Below are positions 55,966 through 64,000 of a stretch of DNA of 64,000 nucleotides, piece after piece. Where the stretch lies: positions 62,001-126,000 of the forward strand of contig NZ_FNEX01000013.1 in assembly GCF_900100435.1 (NCBI RefSeq). The letters run 5' to 3'. The position numbers and the translations under genes were made by a program. The stretch is from Pedobacter sp. ok626 (GTDB lineage Bacteria > Bacteroidota > Bacteroidia > Sphingobacteriales > Sphingobacteriaceae). The notes below the pieces were generated by a model. That model did no database searches. It worked only from the letters and a program-made list of their open reading frames with translations, and was not told the DNA's origin. Position 1 is the stretch's first letter. Every line of letters begins with the position of its first letter.

Positions 55966-57087
55966 CTATTTCTTCGCTAAAGCTTGCTCAAAATCGGCTA
56001 TTAAGTCCTCAATATGTTCAAGTCCTACAGATATCCGAATTAAATTTTGTGGAGTTTTAGTGTCTGGACCTTCGACAGATGCACGATGTTCTATTAAGCT
56101 TTCAACACCACCAAGGCTTGTTGCCTGTGCAAATAGCTTTACCTGATTTACGATCTTATGGGCCTCTGTAGCACCACCTTTAACAAGAATGGACATCATT
56201 CCCCCGAAATCGCTCATTTGTTTCTTTGCAATTTCATGGCCGGGGTGGCTAGGTAGTCCGGGATAGTATACAGTTTCAACTGCAGGATGATTTTGAAGAT
56301 AAAAGGCTAGAGCCATTCCATTTTCACAATGTCCACGCATTCTATACGGTAATGTTTTAATACTTCGTACCAGTAAGAAACAGTCGAAAGGAGAGGGAAC
56401 TGCTCCACCAATCTGTTGTATGTTTCTGATCTTTTCCCAGAACTCGTTTTTCTCAGCGGTAATTAAAACACCCCCCAATACATCACTATGCCCCCCAATA
56501 TATTTGGTTGATGAATGCATGACCAGGTCAGCTCCCAGGGAAATTGGATTTTGCAGACAAGGGGAAGCGAAGGTGCTGTCGCAGGCCAGGATCAATCCGT
56601 TTGATTTACTGATCTCGGCTATGGCGGCAATATCGGTGATTTTTAATAATGGGTTGGACGGTGTTTCTGTCCAGATCATCACTGTATTTGGTTTAATGTG
56701 CTGCTTAATAAGCTCAATATCCGTGAGGTCGATGAAGTCAATAGATAAGGTATCGGCAAAGATGGTTTGTAGCTGTCTTTTAAAGCCCCAGTACATGTCA
56801 TCGGGCGCAATGATATGGCTTCCTGGTTTAAAGGCCTGGAAAACGGACATGCCAGCGGTATTTCCAGAAGAGAATGCACAGGCTTCAGCTCCTTTTTCTA
56901 ATTCAGCGATAATGTTTTCAAGGGCTGACCTGTTTGGATTGCTGACTCTGCTGTACATGTGTCCACCAGAATATCCACCCTCAGCATTTCTTAAAAAAGT
57001 TGTAGATAAATTTATAGGGGGTGTAACATCTTGTGTACTGATGTCATATAAATTTCCGGCATGTATTGCTAGGGTTTCTGCTCTCAT
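55966..57087 (-). CDS. Cystathionine gamma-synthase/lyase family PLP enzyme
   Basis: A 373-residue Cys/Met metabolism PLP enzyme with the cofactor Lys in VMHSSTKYIGGHSDVLGGV and PPINLSTTFLRNAEGGYSGG near the start. Whether it synthesises or cleaves cystathionine cannot be decided by eye. It lies upstream of the metY riboswitch on the same strand but is outside the aptamer's control. The gap to the metY promoter region is about 50 bp. Confidence 0.93.
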   Translation of the reverse strand: MRAETLAIHAGNLYDISTQDVTPPINLSTTFLRNAEGGYSGGHMYSRVSNPNRSALENIIAELEKGAEACAFSSGNTAGMSVFQAFKPGSHIIAPDDMYWGFKRQLQTIFADTLSIDFIDLTDIELIKQHIKPNTVMIWTETPSNPLLKITDIAAIAEISKSNGLILACDSTFASPCLQNPISLGADLVMHSSTKYIGGHSDVLGGVLITAEKNEFWEKIRNIQQIGGAVPSPFDCFLLVRSIKTLPYRMRGHCENGMALAFYLQNHPAVETVYYPGLPSHPGHEIAKKQMSDFGGMMSILVKGGATEAHKIVNQVKLFAQATSLGGVESLIEHRASVEGPDTKTPQNLIRISVGLEHIEDLIADFEQALAKK

Positions 57088-57202
57088 TATTATGGGGTTA
57101 AATGCTTAATAACTGCGTTAAGCGATGATGAGGTTAAAGGTAAAAATTATTACGCTGAAGTTTTGGCAAGATTTATGTATTTAAAAAGTAAAAATACTTG
57201 AT

Positions 57203-57688
57203 ATGAAAAGAATATTCCTGATAGCAGCCATTTTTTGCAGTGCAATAATGGTGTTGCAAAGCTGCTCACCAAAAGGTGCAGCAACAACTCAACCCGTAAG
57301 AAGAGGTGATATTACCGGTAACTGGGTTTTAAATGACATTACATTTGATGGAGTTCCTCAAACTTCTGTTAAATCGTTGTTTGGTGAGTCGTCTTACAAG
57401 TGTTTTGTGGGTAGTGCCTGGAGATTAACCAATAGTGGCAATGGAAGTTATACACTAGGTGGTGAATGTGGTGCTAAAATGCAAACGATTTTTTGGTCGG
57501 CTAGTCCTAAAGACGATACTTTCCAATTTAAAAAACTGTATGAAGGTGATAAAGCTAAAAATGTAACTGAAGGTTATAGAATGGTGATCGCCTCTGCTAA
57601 CGGTGATAGCATGGTGATTAAAACACCTGTAGAGTATGGAAATGCAACGGCTTATATCGTGTTGAATTTCACTAAGGCTCAGAAATAA
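57203..57688 (+). CDS. Lipocalin-like lipoprotein
   Basis: A 161-residue protein with a lipoprotein signal (lipobox VLQSC, Cys21). The mature part begins ITGNWVLNDITFDG, the GxW pattern of bacterial lipocalin-like domains, followed by alternating strands and the terminal YIVLNFTK. It is probably outer membrane-anchored and binds a small hydrophobic ligand; the ligand is unknown. It is divergent from the cystathionine enzyme gene. Confidence 0.88.
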   Translation: MKRIFLIAAIFCSAIMVLQSCSPKGAATTQPVRRGDITGNWVLNDITFDGVPQTSVKSLFGESSYKCFVGSAWRLTNSGNGSYTLGGECGAKMQTIFWSASPKDDTFQFKKLYEGDKAKNVTEGYRMVIASANGDSMVIKTPVEYGNATAYIVLNFTKAQK

Positions 57689-57692
57689 ACGA

Positions 57693-57775
57693 AAAAATTA
57701 CCGTTCTCTTCCAGAGCTGCATTGCCTCGCTGAAGAAGCGAAGAACGCTGGGCTCTCTCTGAGAAGGTAATTTTT
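57693..57775. ncRNA. 83-nt long hairpin with internal bubble, 6S-like candidate
   Basis: Nested perfect stems are AAAAATTACC/GGTAATTTTT (57693-57702 with 57766-57775), TTCTC/GAGAA, AGAGC/GCTCT and TCGCT/AGCGA (57727-57731 with 57737-57741), with a roughly symmetric bubble of 9-10 nt per side in the middle. The rod with a central bubble recalls 6S RNA. A Bacteroidota 6S family (6S-Flavo) is known, but I cannot match its sequence by eye. The strand is undecided. It could instead be the 3' UTR of the lipoprotein gene. Confidence 0.35.
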
Positions 57776-57810
57776 CTGGCCACAAAGCACATACAACATT
57801 GTTTAAACAT

Positions 57811-57850
57811 AAAAAAGGAACTTACTGATTGGTAAGTTCCTTTTTTTTTA
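57811..57850. terminator. Bidirectional terminator
   Basis: AAAAAAGGAACTTAC pairs with GTAAGTTCCTTTTTT around an 8-nt loop, between convergent lipoprotein and NIPSNAP genes. Confidence 0.9.
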
Positions 57851-57883
57851 TGCCTGCTTTTTAAAACGTAATTGTTGTTTTTT

Positions 57884-58678
57884 TTAAATGTCGGAGTAAT
57901 CGGTTGGAGTCAAGAAACGAGTATCGTTTTTAGATACATTGTTCTGGTATTCGGGCATAGATTTTAGTTTTAGCCAGTATTCATCTTTTCCAAATGTTTT
58001 CCAGTGTTCATCACGGTCTGCTTTATTTTCAAAGGTTGTTAGGTACATGAGGTTAGGCATTCGGCTTCCGGAGATTACTTCAGCATAAAACACTGCGTTA
58101 AAGCCAAGTCTTTTAAAGAGACCGATTTCACCGCCTTTATTGAACATCTCTACTTTGTTTTTATAACGCTTTTCAGTGGGACCTTCGTAGCTACGGAGTT
58201 CGTAAACACGCTCTTTCTTTGGGGAGCTTAATTTGGGTAAGTTGAATTTCGGACTACCTTCAAAAGCGTTAAGTAGGATGCTTTCTATTCTTTCAAATGG
58301 GGCATCTGTATGTAAAGCATCGAGGTATGCTTTTCCGTCCTCCTGGAACTTGAGATCTTTTTGAAGGATGCTTTCAAGTTTAGCGAAATCGGTATAGGAC
58401 TTGAAAGGAATAAAAACATAAACCAGTTTTTCGTTATTTTCAGGCGCTTGGGTGTTGGTGTTTTGTACGGGCTTGAAAATGCCTATGTTATTGATTCCGG
58501 CACGATGTAAAGCGGGGAGGTATGCCGTTTTTAAAAAATCATCCACTGTTTTCTCCTGCTCACTATTTTTTAAATGATAGACTTTTATTTGATAGAAATC
58601 TCTGCTGCCAGCATTTGCATAAATATAGCTAATGGGCGTAATGAGCAAGACGAGGAAGAGGGTGGATAATTTATTCAT
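57884..58678 (-). CDS. NIPSNAP family protein, exported
   Basis: The 264-residue protein has a signal peptide (LSTLFLVLLITPISYIYANA) and two NIPSNAP-like ferredoxin-fold domains. The second contains YELRSYEGPTEKRYKNKVEMFN and MYLTTFENKADRDEHWKTF. Function is unknown; secreted NIPSNAP proteins are common in Sphingobacteriaceae. Its start overlaps the stop of the small gene upstream by 8 bp. Confidence 0.92.
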   Translation of the reverse strand: MNKLSTLFLVLLITPISYIYANAGSRDFYQIKVYHLKNSEQEKTVDDFLKTAYLPALHRAGINNIGIFKPVQNTNTQAPENNEKLVYVFIPFKSYTDFAKLESILQKDLKFQEDGKAYLDALHTDAPFERIESILLNAFEGSPKFNLPKLSSPKKERVYELRSYEGPTEKRYKNKVEMFNKGGEIGLFKRLGFNAVFYAEVISGSRMPNLMYLTTFENKADRDEHWKTFGKDEYWLKLKSMPEYQNNVSKNDTRFLTPTDYSDI

Positions 58679-58880
58679 GCTGGTTTTCTATGATTTCTTT
58701 GATTTTTATGAGGCGGTCGTAAAAGCACTCAAAAGGTCTCACATTTCCATGGATTTTTAATAGGGTAATGTGGGTATCGATGCACTTGGCCACATCGTTT
58801 AGTTTGGTTCCTGGGTAAAGTTCTAATGATTGAGGTAAATCTATTCCTGAAAAATGAGCTTCTAGTTCTTCAATTGTCAT
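58671..58880 (-). CDS. Small conserved protein, DUF6965-like
   Basis: A 69-residue protein from the ATG at 58880 (MTIEELEAHFSGIDLPQSLEL). It contains TKLNDVAKCIDTHITLLKIHG and is likely helical. The family name is from memory and uncertain. A longer frame to 58919 is rejected because the family core begins at MTIEEL. It is coupled to the NIPSNAP gene by an 8 bp overlap. Confidence 0.75.
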   Translation of the reverse strand: MTIEELEAHFSGIDLPQSLELYPGTKLNDVAKCIDTHITLLKIHGNVRPFECFYDRLIKIKEIIENQHE

Positions 58881-59005
58881 GTTGCAAATGTAGCCAAATA
58901 ATGAGATTCTTTGACGCATGTATTTCCTTTTCCAAAGGGAAGCTCTTTTACATAATGCTGACAGCTAAAATCGGTTAAAAAAAGAAGTATCTAATGATTT
59001 TATGC

Positions 59006-59013
59006 TATTTTTG
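59006..59013 (+). promoter_or_regulatory. Candidate -7 element of the mqnE promoter
   Basis: TATTTTTG fits TAnnTTTG, 17 bp before the start codon. No TTG at a proper -33 distance was found. Confidence 0.4.
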
Positions 59014-59030
59014 CTCATTATACATCATAA

Positions 59031-60224
59031 ATGGATACGACTTCAAAACTTGCGTTGATTTTAGCTGATGCTGATCTTTCAGCTGAACTAAAATCAATTG
59101 CCCTCAAAGTTCAAAATAAGGAAAGGATTACATTTGATGAAGGTGTTTACCTTTATGAACATGGCGAGCTAGGCTACCTTGGTGTACTGGCTAATTACAT
59201 CCGGGAACAGCGGCATGGCGACAATACTTATTTCAACCGTAATTTTCATATCGAACCTACAAACGTTTGTGTGTACGATTGTAAGTTTTGTTCTTATTCG
59301 CGTCTGATTAAAGAGCGTGAATCTGGATGGGAAATGAGTGTTGATGGCATGATCGATGTATTGAAGAAATACGATAATGAACCAGTAACTGAAGTGCACA
59401 TTACCGGTGGTGTAGTGCCTAAGCAAAACCTGGAGTTTTATAGCGACTTTTTTAGAAAAGCAAAAGCACATCGTCCTGATCTTCATATTAAAGCCCTTAC
59501 TCCGGTAGAGTATTACTATATCTTTAAAAAGGCGAAATTAAGTCATTATGATGGTATGAAATATATGCAGGAAGCCGGTTTGGATTCTATGCCAGGCGGT
59601 GGTGCTGAAATCTTCCATCCTGAAGTAAGAGAAAAGATCGCTCATGATAAATGCAATGCCGAGCAATGGCTTGATATACATGAGCAAGCACATAAATTAG
59701 GTATGAAGACCAATGCAACGATGTTGTATGGACATATAGAGCAATTTTGGCATAGGGTAGACCATATGGAACGCCTACGTCAGCAGCAAGATAAAAGTGG
59801 AGGCTTTCAGGCATTTATACCACTTAAGTTCAGGAATCAAAACAACCAGATGGACAATGTTCCAGAGGTTTCAGTGATTGAGGATTTGAGGAATTATGCC
59901 ATTGCCCGTATTTATATGGATAATTTTGATCACATCAAGGCTTATTGGGCGATGATCAGTAGACAAACCGCACAGTTATCGCTGAATTTTGGTGTAGATG
60001 ATATCGACGGTACCTTAGATGATACGACTAAAATCTACTCTATGGCAGGGGCAGAAGAGCAAACCCCAGCTATGAATACCCAGGAGCTGGTAAACCTGAT
60101 TAAACAGGTAAACCGCAAACCAATTGAACGGGATACTTTATACAATGTGGTAACCGATTATACCAATGTTGTATTTGAAGACGAAGTGAAACCTCAGTAT
60201 TATAAATTGCCCGTAATCAATTAA
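59031..60224 (+). CDS. mqnE: Aminofutalosine synthase MqnE
   Basis: The 397-residue radical SAM enzyme has the cluster motif CVYDCKFC (Cys of CxxxCxxC), VTEVHITGGV, and a C-terminal stretch with QTAQLSLNFGVDDIDGTL. MqnE joins the 3-[(1-carboxyvinyl)oxy]benzoate made by MqnA to SAM in menaquinone synthesis. The distinction from MqnC rests on the LSLNFGVDDIDGT pattern and on clustering with mqnA. Only 1 bp separates it from the next gene. Confidence 0.93.
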   Translation: MDTTSKLALILADADLSAELKSIALKVQNKERITFDEGVYLYEHGELGYLGVLANYIREQRHGDNTYFNRNFHIEPTNVCVYDCKFCSYSRLIKERESGWEMSVDGMIDVLKKYDNEPVTEVHITGGVVPKQNLEFYSDFFRKAKAHRPDLHIKALTPVEYYYIFKKAKLSHYDGMKYMQEAGLDSMPGGGAEIFHPEVREKIAHDKCNAEQWLDIHEQAHKLGMKTNATMLYGHIEQFWHRVDHMERLRQQQDKSGGFQAFIPLKFRNQNNQMDNVPEVSVIEDLRNYAIARIYMDNFDHIKAYWAMISRQTAQLSLNFGVDDIDGTLDDTTKIYSMAGAEEQTPAMNTQELVNLIKQVNRKPIERDTLYNVVTDYTNVVFEDEVKPQYYKLPVIN

Positions 60225-60225
60225 A

Positions 60226-60837
60226 ATGGATAAGGAAATATACATCATCAGGCATGGTGAAACAGATTTAAATAAACAAGGAATAGTACAAGGTAGAGGG
60301 ATCAATAGCGATCTGAATGATACCGGAAGAGCACAGGCTGCTGCATTTTATGCTACCTATAAAGATGTTCCTTTTGACAAGGTATATACCTCTAAATTAA
60401 AACGTACTCATCAGACTGTTAAAGGTTTTATTGATGCAGGTACGGCATGGGAACAGCTTGCCGGATTAGATGAGCTTGCCTGGGGTGAATGGGAAGGTAA
60501 ACCCAATGATGAGAATGCCATCACCGCTTTTAAGGGCTTAGTAGAGAAATGGGAGAGCGGAGATTATGATGCTCGTTTCGAAGGCGGTGAAAGTCCGAAT
60601 GATGTATTGTTGCGCGAAAAAGAAGCGATCGAGGTTATTAAAAGCGCAACTGACGAGAAAACCATTTTGATCTGTATGCATGGTCGCGCAATGCGCTTGT
60701 TTCTATGTTTGCTTACCAACACTCCGATCTCCGAAATGACTGCATTTCCGCATCAGAATACTACCCTATATAAAGTTGAACTTACAGGTGATCAATTTGT
60801 GATTACTGAGTTTAACAATACTGATCATTTAAAATAG
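60226..60837 (+). CDS. Histidine phosphatase family protein
   Basis: A 203-residue phosphoglycerate mutase-like protein. The catalytic motif is YIIRHGETDLN (RHG with the nucleophile His), and the second His lies in LICMHGRAMR. The substrate is unknown. It is set between mqnE and mqnA in a tight operon (1 and 9 bp gaps), so a role in that pathway or in nucleotide salvage is possible but not shown. Confidence 0.93.
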   Translation: MDKEIYIIRHGETDLNKQGIVQGRGINSDLNDTGRAQAAAFYATYKDVPFDKVYTSKLKRTHQTVKGFIDAGTAWEQLAGLDELAWGEWEGKPNDENAITAFKGLVEKWESGDYDARFEGGESPNDVLLREKEAIEVIKSATDEKTILICMHGRAMRLFLCLLTNTPISEMTAFPHQNTTLYKVELTGDQFVITEFNNTDHLK

Positions 60838-60846
60838 CATTTACTG

Positions 60847-61572
60847 TTGAATAAGATTAAAATTTCTGCCGTTTCCTATACCAATACCAAGCCTTTTATT
60901 TACGGAATTGAACATTCAGCCTTGCTGGATCAAATCGATTTGAGCTTAGATATTCCTACAGATTGTGCTGCTAAATTGATTGATGGACAGGTGGATATCG
61001 GATTGATTCCTGTTGCTGCGATTCCCAATGTGCCTAATGCTAATATTGTCGCCGATTACTGTATCGGATCAGTAGGCGCGGTAAACTCTGTGTTCATCTT
61101 TAGTAAAGTTCCGGTTGTCGAAATCAAGACGGTAAGACTGGATAGTCACTCACGAACCTCTAACAATCTGGCTAAGGTTTTATTGAAATTTCATTTTGAA
61201 CAAGCTGTCAGCTATGTTACAGATGAGCCTATTGATGCAGATGCAATTGTTTTAATTGGTGACCGCACTTTTGGTAGAAGGGATGATTTTCCTTATGCCT
61301 ACGATATGGGTGAGGAGTGGATGAATTTTACCGGATTACCATTTGTTTATGCGGCATGGGTGGCTAATAGAACTATCCCGCAAGCATTCATCAATGATTT
61401 TAATCAGGCATTGGCCTTTGGCTTGTCAAAACGTAAGGAACTGCTGTTGGATTTACCCAAGCTTGATAACTTTGATTTGGAAGATTACCTGATGCATAAA
61501 TTAGATTTTGAGCTAACAGATAAAAAACGCGAAGCGCTGGCTTTGTTTTTATCGTACATAGCAAAACTATAA
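60847..61572 (+). CDS. mqnA: Chorismate dehydratase MqnA
   Basis: A 241-residue periplasmic-binding-like-fold enzyme (KISAVSYTNTKPFIYGIE, DIGLIPVAAIPN, RTSNNLAKVLL). It removes water from chorismate as the first step of the futalosine menaquinone pathway. The start is TTG at 60847; the ATG codons further in would cut the conserved N-terminus. With mqnE it shows the organism uses the futalosine route. Confidence 0.93.
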   Translation: MNKIKISAVSYTNTKPFIYGIEHSALLDQIDLSLDIPTDCAAKLIDGQVDIGLIPVAAIPNVPNANIVADYCIGSVGAVNSVFIFSKVPVVEIKTVRLDSHSRTSNNLAKVLLKFHFEQAVSYVTDEPIDADAIVLIGDRTFGRRDDFPYAYDMGEEWMNFTGLPFVYAAWVANRTIPQAFINDFNQALAFGLSKRKELLLDLPKLDNFDLEDYLMHKLDFELTDKKREALALFLSYIAKL

Positions 61573-61658
61573 ACCTATTCACATTTTTTTAATTTTCAAC
61601 AAAACGTAAAGCCTACGCCTCAAATAGTATCTTTACGATTTTGTAAACTGAAATCATT

Positions 61659-64000
61659 TTGGCTAAAGATAATACTAAGGAAACCCCGTTAATGCAACAA
61701 TACAACGCTATTAAAGTGAAGTATCCGGGTGCATTATTACTTTTTAGAGTAGGCGATTTTTATGAAACGTTTGGTGAGGATGCGGTAAAGACAGCCCAGA
61801 TTCTTGGGATTGTATTAACCCGCAGGGGTATAGGACCAAATGGGGCAATTGAATTGGCTGGTTTTCCCCACCATTCATTAGATAATTACCTTTCAAAACT
61901 GGTTAGAGCGGGACAAAGGGTGGCCATATGTGACCAGCTGGAAGATCCTAAAACAACTAAGACTATTGTAAAAAGAGGCGTAACTGAATTGATTACGCCA
62001 GGGGTGGCTTATAGTGACAATATCGTTAGCCAGAAATCTAATAATTATTTAGCCGCTGTTTACTTTGACAAAACACAGTTAGGTGTTTCTTTTGTGGACA
62101 TTTCTACCGGAGAATTTCATGTAGCCCAGGGAAGTTCAGAGTATATTGATAAGCTTTTACAAGGCTTTAAACCCAATGAGGTTGTTTTTCAAAAGAGTAA
62201 AAGAAAAGAATTTTTAGAGCTATTTGGTGATCGCTTTTATACTTATCATCTGGACGAGTGGGCTTTTACCAGTGACTATGCCAATGAGATTTTAACTAAA
62301 CATTTCGAAGTTAACTCTTTAAAAGGTTTTGGAGTAGATCGATTGCAAATCGGTATTGTCGCAGCTGGTGTGGCTCTACACTATTTAAATGAAACAGAGC
62401 ACCGCAATTTAAAACACATTACTTCCATATCTCGTTTGGAAGAAGATAAGTATATGTGGTTGGATAGGTTTACTATCCGAAATTTGGAATTGGTAAGTTC
62501 AGCCAACGAGAATGCTGTAACACTTTTCCAGATACTTGATGAGACTAGTACGCCAATGGGTGCCCGTTTGCTCCATAAGTGGATCATTATGCCGTTGAAG
62601 GAGTTAAAGCCGATTGAAGAACGTTTAGGAATGGTCGATTTTCTGGTGAAAAATGATCCATTACTCCAAGAGTTTTTAACGCATATTAAGCAGATCGGTG
62701 ATCTCGAGAGGCTAATTTCTAAAGTTGGCTTACTGAGGGTTGGCCCTAGGGAATTGGTTCAGTTAAAGAAATCTTTATACCACATAGAAACAGTAAAGAA
62801 GCTTGCTGAAGAAAGCCAAAATCCTTTTCTGTTGGCATTGGCCGATCAGTTGGATCCTTGCTTAAGTATCAGAGCGAAGCTGGAAAGAGAGTTGCAGGAA
62901 GATCCTCCTGCATTGCTAATTAAGGGAAATGTAATTGCAGATGGAATAGACGAGGAGCTTGACCGTTTGCGTAAAATTTCATTCGGTGGAAAAGACTACC
63001 TCGTAGAAATTCAGAAAAGAGAAGCTGCAATAACAGGTATTCCTTCATTAAAAGTAGCTTTCAATAATGTTTTTGGATACTATTTAGAGGTTACGCATAC
63101 ACATAAAGATAAAGTGCCGGCCGACTGGATCAGGAAACAAACCCTAGTTAGCGCCGAACGCTATATTACCCCGGAATTAAAAGAATACGAAGAGCAGATA
63201 TTAGGTGCTGAAGAAAAGATTCAACAAATAGAGGTAAGACTTTATACAGAATTGATTAATCAGGTAGCGGCTTATATCAGGCCAATACAACTGAATGCAT
63301 TTCTGGTTGCGCAACTGGATGTATTGCTTTGCTTTGCTCAGTTAGCGGTTAAAAACCACTATGTAAAACCTGTACTGAACAAGAAAAAGGTATTGGATAT
63401 AAAGGGTGGTAGACATCCCGTAATAGAAAAGCGCCTTCCTGTAGGGGAAGAGTACATCACCAATGATGTGTTTCTTGACAACGATACGCAACAACTCATC
63501 ATCATTACCGGTCCCAATATGTCCGGTAAGTCGGCCATATTGCGCCAAACAGGTCTAATCGTACTGATGGGCCAGATGGGATGTTTTGTGCCTGCTAAGG
63601 CCGCTACAATAGGCCTGGTGGATAAGATATTTACCCGTGTGGGTGCTTCTGATAATTTATCATCCGGAGAAAGTACATTCATGGTAGAAATGAATGAAAC
63701 TGCCAGTATCTTGAATAACATCTCTGATAACAGTTTAATTTTACTGGATGAAATCGGTCGGGGTACAAGTACTTATGATGGAATTTCCATTGCCTGGGCT
63801 ATTGCGGAATTTTTGCACACCCACCCAACAGCAAAACCAAAGACACTTTTTGCAACGCATTACCATGAGCTAAATGAATTGGCTACCACCATGAACCGCG
63901 TTAAAAACTTTAATGTCTCGATAAAAGAAGTAGGAAATAAGGTAATCTTTTTAAGGAAGTTGATTCCTGGTGGTAGCGAGCATAGTTTTGGTATCCATGT
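61659..64000 (+). CDS. mutS: DNA mismatch repair protein MutS, 3' end outside the window
   Basis: About 780 codons are present and the frame is open at the window edge. The start is TTG at 61659 (reads [20 protein letters not shown]); ATG at 61692 is the alternative but loses usual residues. The mismatch-binding GxFYE-like motif is [12 protein letters not shown], Walker A is [16 protein letters not shown], and Walker B is [14 protein letters not shown]. MutS recognises mismatches and loops. Confidence 0.95.
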   Translation, partial: MAKDNTKETPLMQQYNAIKVKYPGALLLFRVGDFYETFGEDAVKTAQILGIVLTRRGIGPNGAIELAGFPHHSLDNYLSKLVRAGQRVAICDQLEDPKTTKTIVKRGVTELITPGVAYSDNIVSQKSNNYLAAVYFDKTQLGVSFVDISTGEFHVAQGSSEYIDKLLQGFKPNEVVFQKSKRKEFLELFGDRFYTYHLDEWAFTSDYANEILTKHFEVNSLKGFGVDRLQIGIVAAGVALHYLNETEHRNLKHITSISRLEEDKYMWLDRFTIRNLELVSSANENAVTLFQILDETSTPMGARLLHKWIIMPLKELKPIEERLGMVDFLVKNDPLLQEFLTHIKQIGDLERLISKVGLLRVGPRELVQLKKSLYHIETVKKLAEESQNPFLLALADQLDPCLSIRAKLERELQEDPPALLIKGNVIADGIDEELDRLRKISFGGKDYLVEIQKREAAITGIPSLKVAFNNVFGYYLEVTHTHKDKVPADWIRKQTLVSAERYITPELKEYEEQILGAEEKIQQIEVRLYTELINQVAAYIRPIQLNAFLVAQLDVLLCFAQLAVKNHYVKPVLNKKKVLDIKGGRHPVIEKRLPVGEEYITNDVFLDNDTQQLIIITGPNMSGKSAILRQTGLIVLMGQMGCFVPAKAATIGLVDKIFTRVGASDNLSSGESTFMVEMNETASILNNISDNSLILLDEIGRGTSTYDGISIAWAIAEFLHTHPTAKPKTLFATHYHELNELATTMNRVKNFNVSIKEVGNKVIFLRKLIPGGSEHSFGIH

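Noticed and set aside
56420-57109. 229-codon plus-strand frame opposite the cystathionine enzyme gene
   Set aside because: The minus-strand frame has full family motifs including the PLP lysine; the plus frame has none.

Overview
The window looks like a chromosome segment of a Bacteroidota bacterium, most likely Sphingobacteriaceae and close to Pedobacter. The reasons are SusC/SusD-type outer membrane pairs with a FecR anti-sigma factor and an ECF sigma factor, menaquinone synthesis by the futalosine route (MqnA, MqnE), a Bacteroidota-type LptD, promoters of the TTG-N20-TAnnTTTG type, weak Shine-Dalgarno signals and frequent TTG starts. The genus is inferred from gene families, not from a marker comparison.

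Layout. 1-8298 (minus strand): a SusC/SusD uptake locus with a cut-off FAD-dependent oxidoreductase, FecR and ECF sigma factor. 8299-14968: an accessory region with a split HipBST-like toxin-antitoxin operon, a DUF885 lipoprotein, a DUF5694 protein, a flavin reductase and an SRPBCC gene. A decayed second copy of the SRPBCC segment lies upstream of the hip operon. 14969-20537 (minus): MFS exporter, flavoprotein disulfide reductase and a two-gene OpuB/EgtUV-like ABC importer whose fused binding domain is circularly permuted. 20538-21032: an SRPBCC relic and tRNA-Ser(UGA). 21130-30046: envelope genes (PASTA protein, MltG, Ddl, an outer membrane protein), a Crp regulator, MATE exporter and rpsO. 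30165-43553: pnp, rpe, a TonB receptor, the serC-serA-DUF1015 cluster, SAM hydrolase, PhoH, purC, STAS protein and RNase Z. 43609-51788: MCE protein, tandem amidases, LptD, CinA and a 2-oxoacid dehydrogenase E2. 51852-57087: methionine genes metY-metX-hom behind a SAM-I riboswitch and a Cys/Met-rich leader ORF, plus a second trans-sulfuration enzyme. 57203-64000: lipocalin-like lipoprotein, a 6S-like RNA hairpin candidate, NIPSNAP protein, mqnE-phosphatase-mqnA and the start of mutS.

Functional links. The metY-metX-hom operon seems to have three layers of control: an inverted repeat over the promoter, a SAM-I aptamer, and a leader ORF with 9 Cys/Met residues in 25 codons that starts 9 nt after the aptamer. 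The importer, disulfide reductase and exporter genes may form one thiol- or osmolyte-related operon. The hip operon has four GCATATAA boxes at 40, 40 and 39 bp spacing that end on its start codon.

The strongest candidates for something undescribed are the circularly permuted binding domain at 14969-16543, the SAM-I plus Cys/Met leader at 55613-55810, the phased hip boxes at 8977-9103, and the long hairpin at 57693-57775. All were found by eye; no alignment, folding or database search was run.
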